The translations under genes were made by a program, and so were the position numbers. Under the pieces are notes generated by a model. The model was given only the letters and a program-made list of their open reading frames with translations, had not been told where the DNA came from and did not search any database. Of a stretch of DNA of 64,000 nucleotides, positions 35,078-60,147 are shown one piece after another. Numbering within the stretch: the stretch's first letter is position 1; each line of letters opens with the position of its first letter. Source of the DNA: Amphiura filiformis (taxonomy: Eukaryota; Echinodermata; Ophiuroidea; Amphilepidida; Amphiuridae). The DNA is taken from the NCBI RefSeq assembly GCF_039555335.1, contig NC_092639.1:35631293-35695292 (forward strand). Reading direction: 5' to 3'.

Positions 35078-36025
35078 GCACTGACCTCTACACATGGATA
35101 GCGGGCGGTGACCGAAAAAGTGAAACCACTTGGCCACCATATTGGGCAGGGCAAGAAGAAGTCGTAAGGGGCGGGCGCACCATTAGATTTCCATCGGTTG
35201 GCATGGGAGTTGGCATGAGACGAAAAAAAAAATCGTTATTTTCAAAACAGATCATTAATGAACAAATAAGGAGAAAATGTGAAAACAAATATGAAAAGGT
35301 TTCACTACAAAAACGATTCTCTTACAAATGCATCTACGCACAGTTTCCACCTCGATACACCCGAGTACACAGAAATTTCCAAACACAGCTATAGTCTAGC
35401 CTCTACGCAGTCTGTGGTTATACTACATAGTTGAGAGCATAGCATCATACAGAGATGTGAGATCTAGTGGAAAATAGAGCCTCTGTGATTGTTTTTTGTG
35501 TGTGTCAAACCCTTAAGCTAACACTTCCCCCTAAAAACACTTTTTTCATTAGTCAATAGATTTTCAATGTTTATAGCAATGCGAATGTGGTAAATCTGTT
35601 GAAAATGTTTTTGACCAAAATGTAGGTTTTAAAAGTCAAAACCTGAAGTGTAAGTTTACAATATTTTTCCAATTTTATGTCATTAGATGAAAGAGCACAC
35701 TTATATTGTCCATATACTAGCTTCATTTCAATGAGCAATGGCCAATTTTCTTTAAATTGAAAATCTTGTGCAAAAATTTAATATTTTTGCCTGTTTTGTC
35801 ATACGGTTGTAAATTCAATGAACTATGACTTTGCTAAAAGAGCGCTTACAAATTGATATGTTAATTATGCAAGTGAATTAACTACCAAACCCCTTAATAC
35901 AGATTTCAATTGAGATCAATTCTGTATTGATTTGGTCAAATCACTTGTATTTGTCACTATATAGACTCGAACACAGGACACATGGGAAGAATATTACTCG
36001 AGGTGTTTTTATTTTGGGAAAACCC
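35078..36025. other. Gene-free DNA
   Basis: No gene or repeat recognised in this ~950-bp stretch. Confidence 0.45.
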
Positions 36026-36361
36026 TTAAACACCCCTCGATAAATTTGTGTTTATTTTTGTATTTTTCTAAAAACCTAATAACACACTGGTAACAAAAGT
36101 TATGTATATTATAGGGACATGGAATCCAGTTACAAGTGGTTCGTTATTTATGATAAGAAATAAGGTACCGCTAGGATGTACCTCATTTCCTATCATAATT
36201 ATATACTGAACCGCTTGTCTTGAGTCACTGAAATTTCAGTGTAGTAATTGGATTCTTGGCCCCAATAATATACATAACTTTTGTTACCAGTGTGTCATTA
36301 TTTTTTGAGAAAAATGCAAAAATAGTCACAAATTTACCACAGGGGTGTAGCACCCCCTTAA
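36026..36361. mobile_element. Foldback MITE, TTAA-flanked family, copy 2
   Basis: Begins TTAAACACCCCTCGATAAAT and ends GGGGTGTAGCACCCCCTTAA. The central palindrome is around AAATAAGGTACCGCTAGGAT and its inverse ATCCTAGCGGTACC-like arm. Much closer to copy 3 (39725-40092) than to copy 1. Confidence 0.85.
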
Positions 36362-36739
36362 CTTTTACCAGATAATACATTAACTTTTCCATTTTATCTT
36401 TTGAAAAATTAATAAACCATTACAACAAATTCATTTATTTTGGCTCACCATATGTACGATAAACGGTTCAAAAGAGATCATTATCAGAAATAATCGGTGT
36501 CTTGTTGTGGTATGGATTTTTTTAGTAGTCGCGACCAGATTTTTTACATATTTGTAATATTTACATATGTCCCAACTTCACCTTAATGGAATCAGCCAAC
36601 TTTGTTGTCTTTGTAGGTCAACAGAGCAAATTTCGACATAAAGTCATAACTTTTTTATTATGACTTTATGTCCTCCCATAGAACTGCATGTAAAAATGGC
36701 CAAAATAACCAGTGGGATTTCTTATACTTTACCTTGTTA
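36362..36739. other. Gene-free spacer
   Basis: No feature apart from a small inverted repeat CATAAAGTCATAA/TTATGACTTTATG near 36637-36670. Confidence 0.45.
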
Positions 36740-38024
36740 TTTCAGCTTAAAATGGACAGCATGTCTTCCCAGCAGTTGGGAAGACATTGTTTGAAAATGG
36801 CAAAATTACCAAGTATTCTTACAATATTTTGAAAGCAAAGTACAGCTCTGTAAACACCGAACTATTTTGGATTGATGCCTTGAATCTTGAAGATGATATT
36901 GAGTGGAATAAAATTCATGATAACAACTTTACTTGCAGTATTGAAACTCAGATGAGAGCATTTTACTTAAATGAGGTTTATCATAGAGCTGTTTGTACTA
37001 ATAAATTTTTTGATAAGATTGGTAGAACTGATTCTCCATTTTGTTGTTTTTGTAAAAAAAAATGATGAGACCGTGGTGTATTTGTTTTGTGAATATGAAA
37101 AAATTACTTGTGGGATAGCTTGAGTGCCTTGATTGAAAGTAAAACCGGTGAGTGTTTTGGATTCTCAAATTTTCAGAAAATGTTTGGTTTGGATGTTGAA
37201 GAATCTGAGCACAAAAATGCCATCAACTTTCTTGTTTTATGTTTGAAATATTATATTCATAGATGCAAATTTCAGAATGCCAATCCTAGTTTTCAAGCTT
37301 ACAAGAACATGGTGAAAGTTAAATTTGGCACAGAATAATAAAATTGCAGAAAGCAAGGGAAAACTGGGCAATCATTTTAAGAAATTTGCCTTTGATCTTG
37401 GTTTTTAATGGGATGCAATTTTCATATATATTTTTACCCCTTTTTTAATTATTTTTTTCTTGCCATGGTGGACCATGTTATTTGCACTGTGATATGGTAA
37501 AGTTACTTGTCCTGCATGTATGTGTGTTTGTGGATGGGTGGGGGGGGTGTTGACTGTTGAGGGGGTGTTTGGGTGGGATTTTTGTTTTTGTGTAGAAAAT
37601 CCCTGGTCTAGTTTGTTGATGCACTCGTAACCAATATTATTTGTTTGTTCTTATTATACATGCTGTAGGGTGCGGATTCTGTCCATTCACCCATGGCAGG
37701 GGGACCCAACAGTTGCCTTTGTGTTTCCATGCTTTTGCTGGGCTACCACTTCTTATGTTGCTTGCCTTTTTCATCACTCTTGCATCTTGGTAGTGCGCAG
37801 CATTTGCTCTATGTTTTAGAGCTTTTTAGACGGCGGTATTGGTTGGGTCCTATTGTGGTGGTGGGACAGTATTATTTAAATCTCATTGTCATAATCTAAA
37901 CTTTATCTTGGTATCTATCTTGGTTACCGTAAATTAAGATGGGGTCTGGTGGACCATGTCTGTATGTTCTTTTTCCTATTCCACCAGGCCCAAGTACATT
38001 GGGAATAAAAATGGAAAAAAAATA
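36740..38024 (+). pseudogene. 5'-truncated LINE: C-terminal end of ORF2 plus 3' UTR
   Basis: 36787-37065 encodes 92 residues with RAFYLNEVYHRAVCTNKF and a Cys cluster SPFCCFCKKK. A one-base slip in an A-run (about 37056-37064) breaks the frame. It resumes as ETVVYLFCEYEKI and then, after another slip, LWDSLSALIESKTGE to 37338. This is the zinc-binding tail found after the RT domain in many animal LINEs (CxxC ... H/YLFxxC). About 680 bp of 3' UTR follow, ending in AATAAAAATGGAAAAAAA at about 38005-38024. The RT itself is absent, as expected from 5' truncation. Confidence 0.75.
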
Positions 38025-38376
38025 TATTATTAATCTCGTCTTTATTGTTTTAGTTTTTACAAGAACCTGTGAAATTTAACACCTTGGTTGTGATAAACGT
38101 ATCAATTCAACCTTTCTCAAAGGTTACGGTTATCACGGTTTGTCACGCTATGACCATGGCATATGGAATATGTTCCAGCTGCTAGCTACAAAACAACGAC
38201 TTTTATATCTGTGTTTGATTATTTGAGATATTTTAAGGAGGGACTCAGATCCCATGCTTCTGTTTTCCGCAATACCGTGTTCAAACTGGGTTTTTAAAAA
38301 ATTATTTTGTATAATATTGTCGAATTATAAACAGTTTTGAAATCCACTGAGCCACTAAATTATTATGGGTTTGACA
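38025..38376. other. Gene-free spacer
   Basis: No feature recognised. Confidence 0.4.
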
Positions 38377-38631
38377 TACACTGTTAAAATTATTTTACTC
38401 AACTTGAGTAAAAAGGTCACAACTCAACAAATTGAGTAGAAAATTACTCAAATGGAGGAAATAATACCCAACATTGAGCTCATATGAATAAATAGTACTC
38501 AACATTGAGGGTATTATTTAATAATATGAGCTCAATGTTGGGTATTATTTACTCAATTTGAGTAATTTTCTACTCAATTTGTTGAGTTGTGACCTTTTAC
38601 TCAAGTTGAGTAAAATATTTGTAAGAGTGTA
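38377..38631. mobile_element. TA-flanked foldback MITE
   Basis: Begins TACACTGTTAAAATTATTTT and ends AAAATATTTGTAAGAGTGTA. Most of the 255 bp is an inverted repeat with arms containing ACTCAACTTGAGTAAA, GTCACAACTCAACAAATTGA and AATACCCAACATTGAGCTCA. The terminal TA dinucleotides fit a Tc1/mariner-type target site; superfamily assignment is inference. Confidence 0.85.
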
Positions 38632-39724
38632 GGCTGCTACCATTCTTGAAATATCAGGTAACAACTCAGCAATCACAAAAATATTCTTATAACGGTTATT
38701 CAAAATGTTTTAATAACATTTAAATGAAAGCTAATATTTTTCTCATAATCCCTGACATTGTAGGCCAGAAATGTATTCCTTTTAGATGAACGAAAAAGTG
38801 GTAGCCTTATTTCCAATGTTGGTACTATGTGCCGTTGTGAAACACGTTTTTGTTTCTAATATCAAAACCACTATTGTAATTTAACTCAAATATTTGGAAA
38901 TCAGATTATTTTGGTAAAATACCGTACCTGACCAACCTCATTTAAGAAGATAGACTAGCCTTGTCACGTTAAAGAAGGAAAACAGTGGGAAAGCAATAAA
39001 ATAAAATATACTGTAACACAAAATCAGCAAAATGTCGGTAAAACAAAAATTAGTATTAGTCTAGTATAAACTCTAATTATGTTAACTATCATTATTATGT
39101 TTTGCTTTTATTATACATGTAGTTTTGGGTGTGAGCACCCTGATTAGCATTTCGAGACATCCAGGGTCAAAATTTACACAGGGAGTCAAACTTCAAAATA
39201 TTATTACTCAAATTGTGCTAAACCAATTCCAAAGTATGCCTATGGTAATAAGGATTCAGAAAATTATACTTTAACCTATCTATGACTTATAAGTCTGGAG
39301 TTATTTGTGAAAATGTCGAAGGTCAACATTCCGATGAAAGTGTTCTTAAATTGTTTATCTGGATATAGCAATCCAAACAAAGAATAGTTTGCAATATGTA
39401 TGACATTTTGTTACTATAGAAATAGAAACACAGCAAAATAGGTCACAATCAGTAGGACTGAATGAGTACTGACCCATTTCGCTGTGTAACCTAGGTAACA
39501 AAAGATCCTTCACAGTACAAACTATTCTCTTTTGATTGTTATAAAAAGACAAACAATTTGAGACCATTTTCATCAAAATCGGAGGATATTTTCTGTTTTG
39601 ACCTATGCGGAGCTGAAATGTTGACCTTCGACCTTTTGCCAATTATTCCAGATTGATAATCGTAGATCAGAGTATATATTTGTTTGCATTCTTATGACCA
39701 GAAGAATATTTTTAAAATATGTTT
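38632..39724. other. Gene-free DNA
   Basis: No gene or repeat recognised. The short minus-strand frames near 39355-39794 have no domain. Confidence 0.45.
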
Positions 39725-40092
39725 TTAAGGGGGTACTACACCCCTGTGGTAAATTTGTGACTATTTTTGTATTTTTCTCAAAAACTAAAAACACACTGGT
39801 AACAAAAGTTATGCATATTGTTGGGGCAAGGAATCCAATTACTACACTGAAATTTCAGTGACTCAAGACAAGCGGTTCAGTGTATATGATAGGAAATGAG
39901 GTACATCCTAGCGGTACCTCATTTCTTATCATAAATATCGAACCGCTTGTCTTGGGTCACTGAAATGCCAGTGTAGTAATTGGATTCCTTGCCCCTATAA
40001 TATACATAACTTTTGTTATCAGTGTGTTATTAGTTTTTGAGAAAAGTGCAAAAATAGTCACAAATTTATCGAAGGGTGTAGTACCCCCTTAA
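39725..40092. mobile_element. Foldback MITE, TTAA-flanked family, copy 3
   Basis: Begins TTAAGGGGGTACTACACCCC and ends GTAGTACCCCCTTAA. The arms pair over nearly the whole length, e.g. GAATCCAATTACTACACTGA with TAGTAATTGGATTC, meeting at CATCCTAGCGGTACC. It lies about 70 bp upstream of the Penelope relic. Confidence 0.9.
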
Positions 40093-40164
40093 ACGGAACA
40101 ATTTTGAATTTTGAGCCCTTTGTATATTTTGACCCTGGATATCTGCCCACGGCACCTGGTAAAT

Positions 40165-41440
40165 TCTTGTAACTCACACGACGTGGTGTCCTTGTTCAGG
40201 CTCTAGTGTGGTTAAACAAGGACTGGTAGATGATAAAGATCTAAAAATGCGGACCAAATTTGAAGTGGACGACATCATCGAACTCCTCGAATTTATTCTC
40301 ACCACCACCATTTTGAATTTTGAGGCGCCATGGCAACGGTTTGGCGCAGCGATGGGCAGCCCAGTCAAACCCACCATTGCAAATTTCTTTTTTTTACTGG
40401 CGTCGCTATGTGGATGATGTGCTTGAAATCATAAAAACAGGTCAAGTCCAAAACTTAACCGATCATCTCAACAAAGTTGACAAAACAGACAATATAAAAG
40501 TCACCTACGAGGAAGAGAAAGAAGGGAAAATACCATTTCTCGATACGCTAATTGTCCGGAAACCTGACGGTTCGGTAAAGCTCCTGGTGTGCAGAAAACT
40601 AACACACACTGACCAATATCTCAGTTATAACAGCCCTCCAACAGAACATGGGTGTAGTCCGAGCCCTTTTAACCGCATGTACAGCGTGGTCACGGATGAA
40701 ACAGATAGAGCAAAGAGAAACATGTGCGAAAAACTGTGGCTATCCAAATGGGCAGTGGATCAAGTGAAAGCAAAAATGCTACAAATAACAAAACCCGCTG
40801 AGAAACCTAGGGCTAAGAAATATCAAAAGAATGAGGACAAAAGCAAGGGATGGTAGTTCGAATTGAATTTCTGAACGAGTTCAAAGAATTTGCAAAAGGT
40901 GCAAAGTCGACACCGCTATAATGAAACCCCATCAAACCCTAAAAAAATACGGGTCCACCACACAGATAAAAAAAGACAAGCTAAAGATAGGCAATTGCAT
41001 TTATGAGCTCGGCTGCCAGAACTGCGATCTCAGTTATTTTGGTGAGACCTCTCGTTTGTCCGAAGGCCTATATATACTGAGAAATAAAATCTCTCCATAT
41101 GGAGAGAACTGAACTGAACTGAACTGAACTGTTCGGGATTAGACGTTCGGAACATCAAGCGTAAGTTAAGAAAGCTAACAAGAAAAAGTTTACTCGGTCA
41201 GAACGCAGGGCATCCGAGCAAGAACAAACTAAGTCGGCCAATATCTGATCATGTTGCAAGGGCAAATCTTGTCGTCAATTGGGAGGACTCCAAGATACTT
41301 GGCAAGGAGCATTTCAGAAAGTCTAGAGAAGTACGAGAAGTAATGGAGATCAGAAAAAGTGGGACAAAGACCATGAATAAAGAGGAAGGCACTTATTTCT
41401 GAAGTCACGTGTATGACGCACTTTTGAAGACTGGAAGTAA
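40165..41440 (+). pseudogene. Penelope-like retroelement relic (RT plus GIY-YIG endonuclease)
   Basis: Fragments in shifting frames, in the order expected of a Penelope-like element. SHDVVSLF (about 40176) is an RT motif. VDDIIELLEFILTTT then FGAAMGSPVKPTIANFF (40208-40400) are further RT motifs. RYVDDVLEII (about 40405) contains the catalytic YVDD. IPFLDTLIVRKPDGS, then HTDQYLSYNS, follow. From 40921 comes KIGNCIYELGCQNCDLSYFGETSR, the start of a Cys-containing GIY-YIG nuclease, then NWEDSKILGKEHFRKSREVR and MNKEEGTYF. A T-run frameshift near 40390, lost sequence between SLF and VDD and between IANFF and RYVDD, and a TAG near 40856 show it is dead. A 75-bp insertion splits the nuclease (41060-41138). 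Confidence 0.85.
41060..41138. repeat. Short insertion with (GAACT)n in the GIY-YIG region
   Basis: Between the codons for GETSR and for FGIRRSEHQ there is about 75 bp of foreign sequence ending in GAACTGAACTGAACTGAACT. Its TCTCTCCATATGGAGAGA is a perfect palindrome. A repetitive tail of this sort suggests a tiny retroposon insertion, which would post-date the Penelope copy. Confidence 0.6.
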
Positions 41441-42515
41441 GACAACACACAACCCGACGTCAGTTTCTCGGGAAAGTACATCAGATGCTCACATCTGATG
41501 GAGTCCTCCACGAGATTGACGAAATATTAAGTAAGGAAAAACTTACTGGTTTTATCACGCAAAAATTTCTACTTAAAAATGTTAGTCAAATTTGCACTCG
41601 GAATGAAGTTGTATTCGACTATATGGACGTAATCGTAACCTTAATATTACACATGCATTGATGCGACATGCAATAGTTGTGTTTACTTTGAACTATCGTT
41701 GATAATATTGTAATAACTATCGTTGACTTCATATAGCAAATATTGTAGAACTACTCAAACAAGAGAATCTTTACGGCCCTGAATAATGTTATCTAAAACT
41801 GATAACTAAATCATTTTGGGTGTGACGAAAAAAATTGCATCCATAAAGAATCATAATTTAGTATCTTTCTATTATATGTTTTTTCGCATTTTTTCCAAGA
41901 AGCTTAGTACAATATTGCGTAACAATGTCACAGTATTATCATAATGTTACCTGCGAAATATCATAATGTTCTAGTGTTTTGACTCTTTTAAGTTAAGCAT
42001 GATTTTTACGAATGGGGTCGCAGCAATGAGCCTAAAACAATTTCAAATAAAGCCCTTTTCCATTTGCAAAGCAATTTCGTATTAAGCGCATTCTCATTTA
42101 CACCTACAATCCTGGAAAAAAGTAGTTGTAATAGTTGGCACACATGCGTGCCGCCATTTTGCCAACCTTTGGTAATATTGCCCGTTAAGCCAGCGCTTTG
42201 TTTACGATCTTTTAAAATAAAAATCCTACAAATGGCAATGCTAATTATCAAGTTAATGAGTTTTCTATGTTTTGTGTTTTTATTTGTCCGAATCTGTTAC
42301 AATAAATTATTGCTGACGACAACTTGCCACCCTGTTGTAAAACTAAAAGCTTGTGAGAGCCGAATCATCTGTTCATTTAAGATGACCTTAATGTAAGCAA
42401 ACACATTTGAGAAATGTGAGTAGCTGCTCTGATCAATTATCTGTTACAAGTTAAACTTTTATTATAGGATTGTTACTGCATATTTTATCAAAATTAAACA
42501 TCTACAGGAAGGCAG
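41441..42515. other. Gene-free DNA upstream of the protease gene
   Basis: No exon, RNA gene or repeat supported in this ~1.1 kb; the 110-codon frame at 42064-42396 has no domain or splice context. Confidence 0.45.
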
Positions 42516-42516
42516 C

Positions 42517-42615
42517 TATAATAGAATAGGCGTTGTCTCTGGTGTATAACACCAGCTTCTTGGTGAGTTACAATTCACTTCGATTCTGGATGTCTACGAT
42601 TCAGGAACACATCAG
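42517..42615 (+). promoter_or_regulatory. Candidate core promoter and 5'-UTR exon of the subtilase gene
   Basis: TATAATAG at 42517 could act as a TATA box, with a start about 30 bp downstream. A strong donor, ATCAG|GTATGT, follows at 42616 (an alternative is CTTG|GTGAGT at about 42561). The first coding exon is preceded by a strong acceptor (poly-T then CCAACAG, ending 44087), so a non-coding first exon must exist upstream if that acceptor is used. This site is the nearest good candidate; it is unproven. Confidence 0.35.
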
Positions 42616-42869
42616 GTATGTTATACATTGTTGTAGAAGAGTATGTGAAAAGCATTCATGAACTTGGAAATAATTGTGTTACAATGTTAAGAAAAATTAT
42701 TTTAGGAATTGTGTTTATCATAACGTCAGCCAGCTACGCTAATTGCCTAAGTCATTCCACAAGTTAATGAAGAATGCGGCTGGAAATTTGATTAATTATG
42801 GGTTTATTACTCAGAAAATCAAACTTGCAAATGAGAAACATGATTAGCGTAGCAGGTTGACGATAATTA

Positions 42870-43985
42870 CACAGCCGTGACGTTAGTCACGGCTGTGTCT
42901 TTTTTCTTACAGGTTCTTCTTCTTCTTTCTTTCTTCTTTCTGTCAACCATTACATTTGCTCTAGCACTCACATGCTTACATCGATTTTAACCTAACTTGG
43001 TCACAATGATCATTGACCGTGCCCCTACATGTCACATGAAACTTGTGGGGTCAAAGGTCACGCAGGGGTCATAGGGGTCAAAAACATGATTTCAACTCAA
43101 AATGCATCTTCTCCTACAAATTACGTAGGACAGTGACGCCACTTGCACACATCCATTATTATTATCCAGTGTCTATATGGTGTACACAGATTTGGGGTCA
43201 AAGGTCATTAAGGGGTCACTTCCGGTATAAAACGAAATACGTTCAAATTATTTTATTAGCTAAGAAAAACATAGGACAGTAACGGTATGTTCACATATGA
43301 GTTGCAGTTACCCAATGTATATGTTGTATTTTTTGTTTGGGGTCAAAGGTCATTAAGGGGTCACTTCCGGAATAAAACGAAATACCTTTAAAATGCATCT
43401 TCTCCCACAAATTACGTAGGACAGTGACACCACTTGCACACATGCATTGTTATTACCCAGTGTCAATGTGGTGTACACAGATTTGGGGTCAAAGGTCATT
43501 AAGGGCCACTTCCGGTATAAATCGAAATATCTTCAAAAATTTTATTAGCTAAGAAAAACATAGGACAGTGATGGTATGTTCACACATGAATTGTGTTTAA
43601 CCAATGTATATATGGTATTTTTTATTTGGGGTCAAAGGTCATTAATGGGTCATTTCCGGTATAAAACGAAATACCTTTAAAATGCATCTTCTCCCACAAA
43701 TTACGCGGGACAGTGATGGCACTTACACACATGCATTGTTATTACCCAGTGTCTATGGGGTGTACACAGATTTGGGGTCAAAGTTCATTAAAGGGTTTCT
43801 TCCGGTCTGAGACGAAAAACATTCAAAATGTCCCTTCTGTCACAAATAACATGGCAAAGTAATGCCACGTGCACGCATACATTGACATTAGCCAATGCCT
43901 ATGGGGTTTTCATATATTTTGGGGTCAAAGGTCAGTAAGGGGTCACAACACGGCTGTGTTCGTGGTCTTAGACCACAGCTAAGTC
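42870..43985. repeat. ~146-bp tandem array with DR1-type motifs, flanked by ACACGGCTGTG palindromes
   Basis: Seven units, each with GGGGTCAAAGGTCA or one mismatch, at 43047, 43194, 43339, 43495, 43628, 43774 and 43921; mean spacing about 146 bp. Units alternate between two types, A (TACGTAGGACAGTGACxCCAC) and B (AAAAACATAGGACAGT), giving a ~292-bp higher-order unit. Most units continue into TTAAGGGGTCACTTCCGG. The left edge is a perfect palindrome CACAGCCGTGAC-GTTA-GTCACGGCTGTG (42870-42897); the right edge has ACACGGCTGTG. It lies immediately upstream of the subtilase coding start, probably inside its 5'-UTR intron. Confidence 0.85.
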
Positions 43986-44125
43986 TAGTTACTTTTACGA
44001 TTCCATATTTACTTTCACACGGTTTTCCATCACTTTTACTTATCTAACAACATTTAATTTTCATTTCTTCTCTTTTTTTTCCAACAGACTAGATCTCTCA
44101 AGTTAAATAACACACAGGATTGAAA

Positions 44126-57590
<13,465 letters not shown>

Positions 57591-58205
57591 CACAGAAACC
57601 TCAAACATTGAATTTCTAGTTCTGGCTTCAAATTTCTTCTTTTTTTTCAAAATAAGGAAAAAAATCAGTGATAAATATAAATTGGGTCGGAAATTTGACG
57701 TTGTTATTTTCTGTCTGCTTATGTTTCAAATTATTATGATTATGGGGCTCTCTAGGTAATATAAAACCCGGGAAAGATAATAACAACAGAAAGATGGTCC
57801 ACGGGGAGAGGTCTGAGTGGTAATATTTGCCCTACGTTCTCTATCGATCACATCACAGACTCTACCTATTTTTTATTTGATCATGTTGATTATTAAATAA
57901 TTATAATGGCATTCAATACAATAAACAATAAAAGGAATTTATATAGCGCCTTACCATAAGTATGAACAAAGCGCTTAAACAACAAAATGATTGAAGAGAA
58001 AACACAAAATGCAGACTATAGAATGGAGTAAGTAAGATGCCATATTCATAGCTTCGCAGGAGTATCGGACTAACAATCAAAACATTCAAAAAGTTTAAAA
58101 GTTAAGATTGGAGTGAGTATAATCAGTCTTTATACATTTTATAATGTGCTATAGTAAACAATACATTGCGAATTAATATAAAATTAATGTACATGTAGTA
58201 GAATG
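57591..58205. other. No gene; retroposon end at 57926-57975
   Basis: AATTTATATAGCGCCTTACC then GAACAAAGCGCTTAAAC resembles the retroposon 3' end at 27880-27960. Otherwise nothing recognised. No subtilase C-terminal exon was seen. Confidence 0.5.
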
Positions 58206-58765
58206 GGCTATTCCAGATAAATCCTGCCCACCCCCCATAGAGGAACTCGGATTTCCAGGTTTTTTTTACATGATTATGGACTGGAATTCCAGTTTTTTTC
58301 CTACTGTACACAGGATTTCCAGGTAATTTTAAGTCATTACACAATTTACCAACCGTGGGACCCATAGAGGATATTGGATTTCCAGGGTTTTTTTACAAAA
58401 TTATGGACAGGAATTCCAGTCTTTTCCCCTACTGAACCAGGATTTCCAACTAATTTTAAGTCAACACACAATAAACAAATGTGGGACCCATAGAGGATAT
58501 CGGAAATCCGGGTTTTTTTTTACATAATTATGGACTGGAATTCCAGTTTTTTCCCTACTGTACAACATGCTTTTCAAGTAATATTAAGCAGATCTTTATT
58601 TCTAAGGGGCTCTACAAATCACACTCCTGTGATGCTGTTAAGGATAGCTGTTGGAGCTCTGGATGGAGCAATTGAGCTCCTTAAAAACGAGACCCATAGA
58701 GGAGTAGGAAATCCAGCACCCCCCCCGGACAGGACTTCCAGCTTTGACCTTTGACGTCATGAAAT
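58206..58765. repeat. ~125-bp tandem repeat with GGAATTCCAG core
   Basis: About four copies. CCCATAGAGGA occurs at about 58236, 58359, 58488 and 58690, and GACTGGAATTCCAGTTTTTT (or variants) lies between them. Starts at GGGCTATTCCAGATAAA, a string that recurs at 59576. Confidence 0.85.
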
Positions 58766-59574
58766 TCAGATTTTTACACAATACCTTTTTCAGTACTAAA
58801 ACATCAATTTTCTTAGAGTTCATTCCGAACTTTTTTTTTTTTTGTAGGTAATAATGTCGTTGACATTTTATTCTTTCAAAAACTGAATCTGATGTTACCA
58901 ATATAGGATTCTTTGACTCATTTAATTTTCAAAATACTTTTATGTACTTTGGATTACTAGCAGCTGGCCAAGGCACGAAACGCTAAGGTGGTGGGTGCGG
59001 GAGGGGCACAGAAGGTTTTGAAATCGGCATGTACTTCATATGATGAATTTTACGAATTATATATTTTACCTTAAATTGTCAAATTTACCCTAAAATTAAT
59101 TTACCTTAAATTAATAGGCCCTATGGTAGGCTACTTGAGGGCTGAGACGAATTCGTCTCAGCTTGGGGCCTACCAAAATTCTTCCGGTTCCATCCTGAGC
59201 CACTGGCTAAACATGTTTAAAGAAAAGTCTATCATTATTTATAGCCCAGATTTCGTGCGTAAATCGATAGGCCTATGTTCATTCATCGTAGTCCCTATGC
59301 CAAGAAAAGTTTTAGAAAAGAGTTGTAGGCCTACTGGATTTTATCGCTTGGTTCAAAGGGGTTGCTAAACCCGCGATTCAATAGCAGCCCAATTGGTCGA
59401 AATTTGGAGATTTTCATTGCATTGTCAGTTTCCACATTTTCCTGAACATTCCATAAGGGAGAAAGGGACGACTTTTCAACATTGGTGCACGCGATCTCCA
59501 GTAGGTATAGTATCCCAGGTGACTTTTTGATGATATGACTCGCGATTGGGGCTGATATTTTTTTGGCAAGCTGG
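58766..59574. other. Gene-free DNA
   Basis: No exon or RNA gene recognised; GCTGAGACGAATTCGTCTCAGC at 59142-59162 is a perfect palindrome. Confidence 0.45.
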
Positions 59575-59970
59575 GGGGCTATTCCAGATAAAACATGCAC
59601 CCTAGAGGGCCAATAAAATGTATTCTAAAATGTCTGGAATTCCAAAACATACTTGAGGAAGAAACATTTTTCAATTGATTAACAAAAAAAATCTGGAATT
59701 CCACAGAGGGGTATAGTGGGTTTATAAAAATACACCAATAAAAAGATGGAATTGTTAAATTGACTACCAAAAAAGTCTGGAATTCCATAGAGGGTTTCTA
59801 AAATTACACAAATAAAAATAAAATAAAATAAAAAAGTTGGAATTTTTCAGTTGACTACCAAAAAATCTGGAACTCCATAGAGGGTTTCTAAAATTACCAA
59901 AATAAAAATAAAATAAAATAAAAGTTAGAATTTTATCAGTTGACCACCAAAAAAGTCGGAAATTCCATGT
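59575..59970. repeat. Tandem repeat related to 58206-58765
   Basis: Begins with GGCTATTCCAGATAAA and contains four to five copies of TCTGGAATTCCA-AGAGGG-like units separated by AATAAAATAAAATAAAA tracts. Likely the same family as the upstream array. Confidence 0.75.
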
Positions 59971-60147
59971 TATTTTCTAAGGTCTTTTCTGCTTCAAATT
60001 GCCATGACTGTTTCCCATTGTTCTGATAACTTATATTAAACCATATTCATTTAGGAAAACTGGTCACAATTTATTAAAATAATTTTGTCACATCAAGATT
60101 AATTTTATGTCGATGTTTATTTTACGGCCCCATTTTGCAATAGTTAC

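Noticed and set aside
58481-58754. Subtilase C-terminal exon near CAATTGAGCTCCTTAAA
   Set aside because: The frame does not resemble the expected continuation after the catalytic Ser, and it lies in a tandem repeat.
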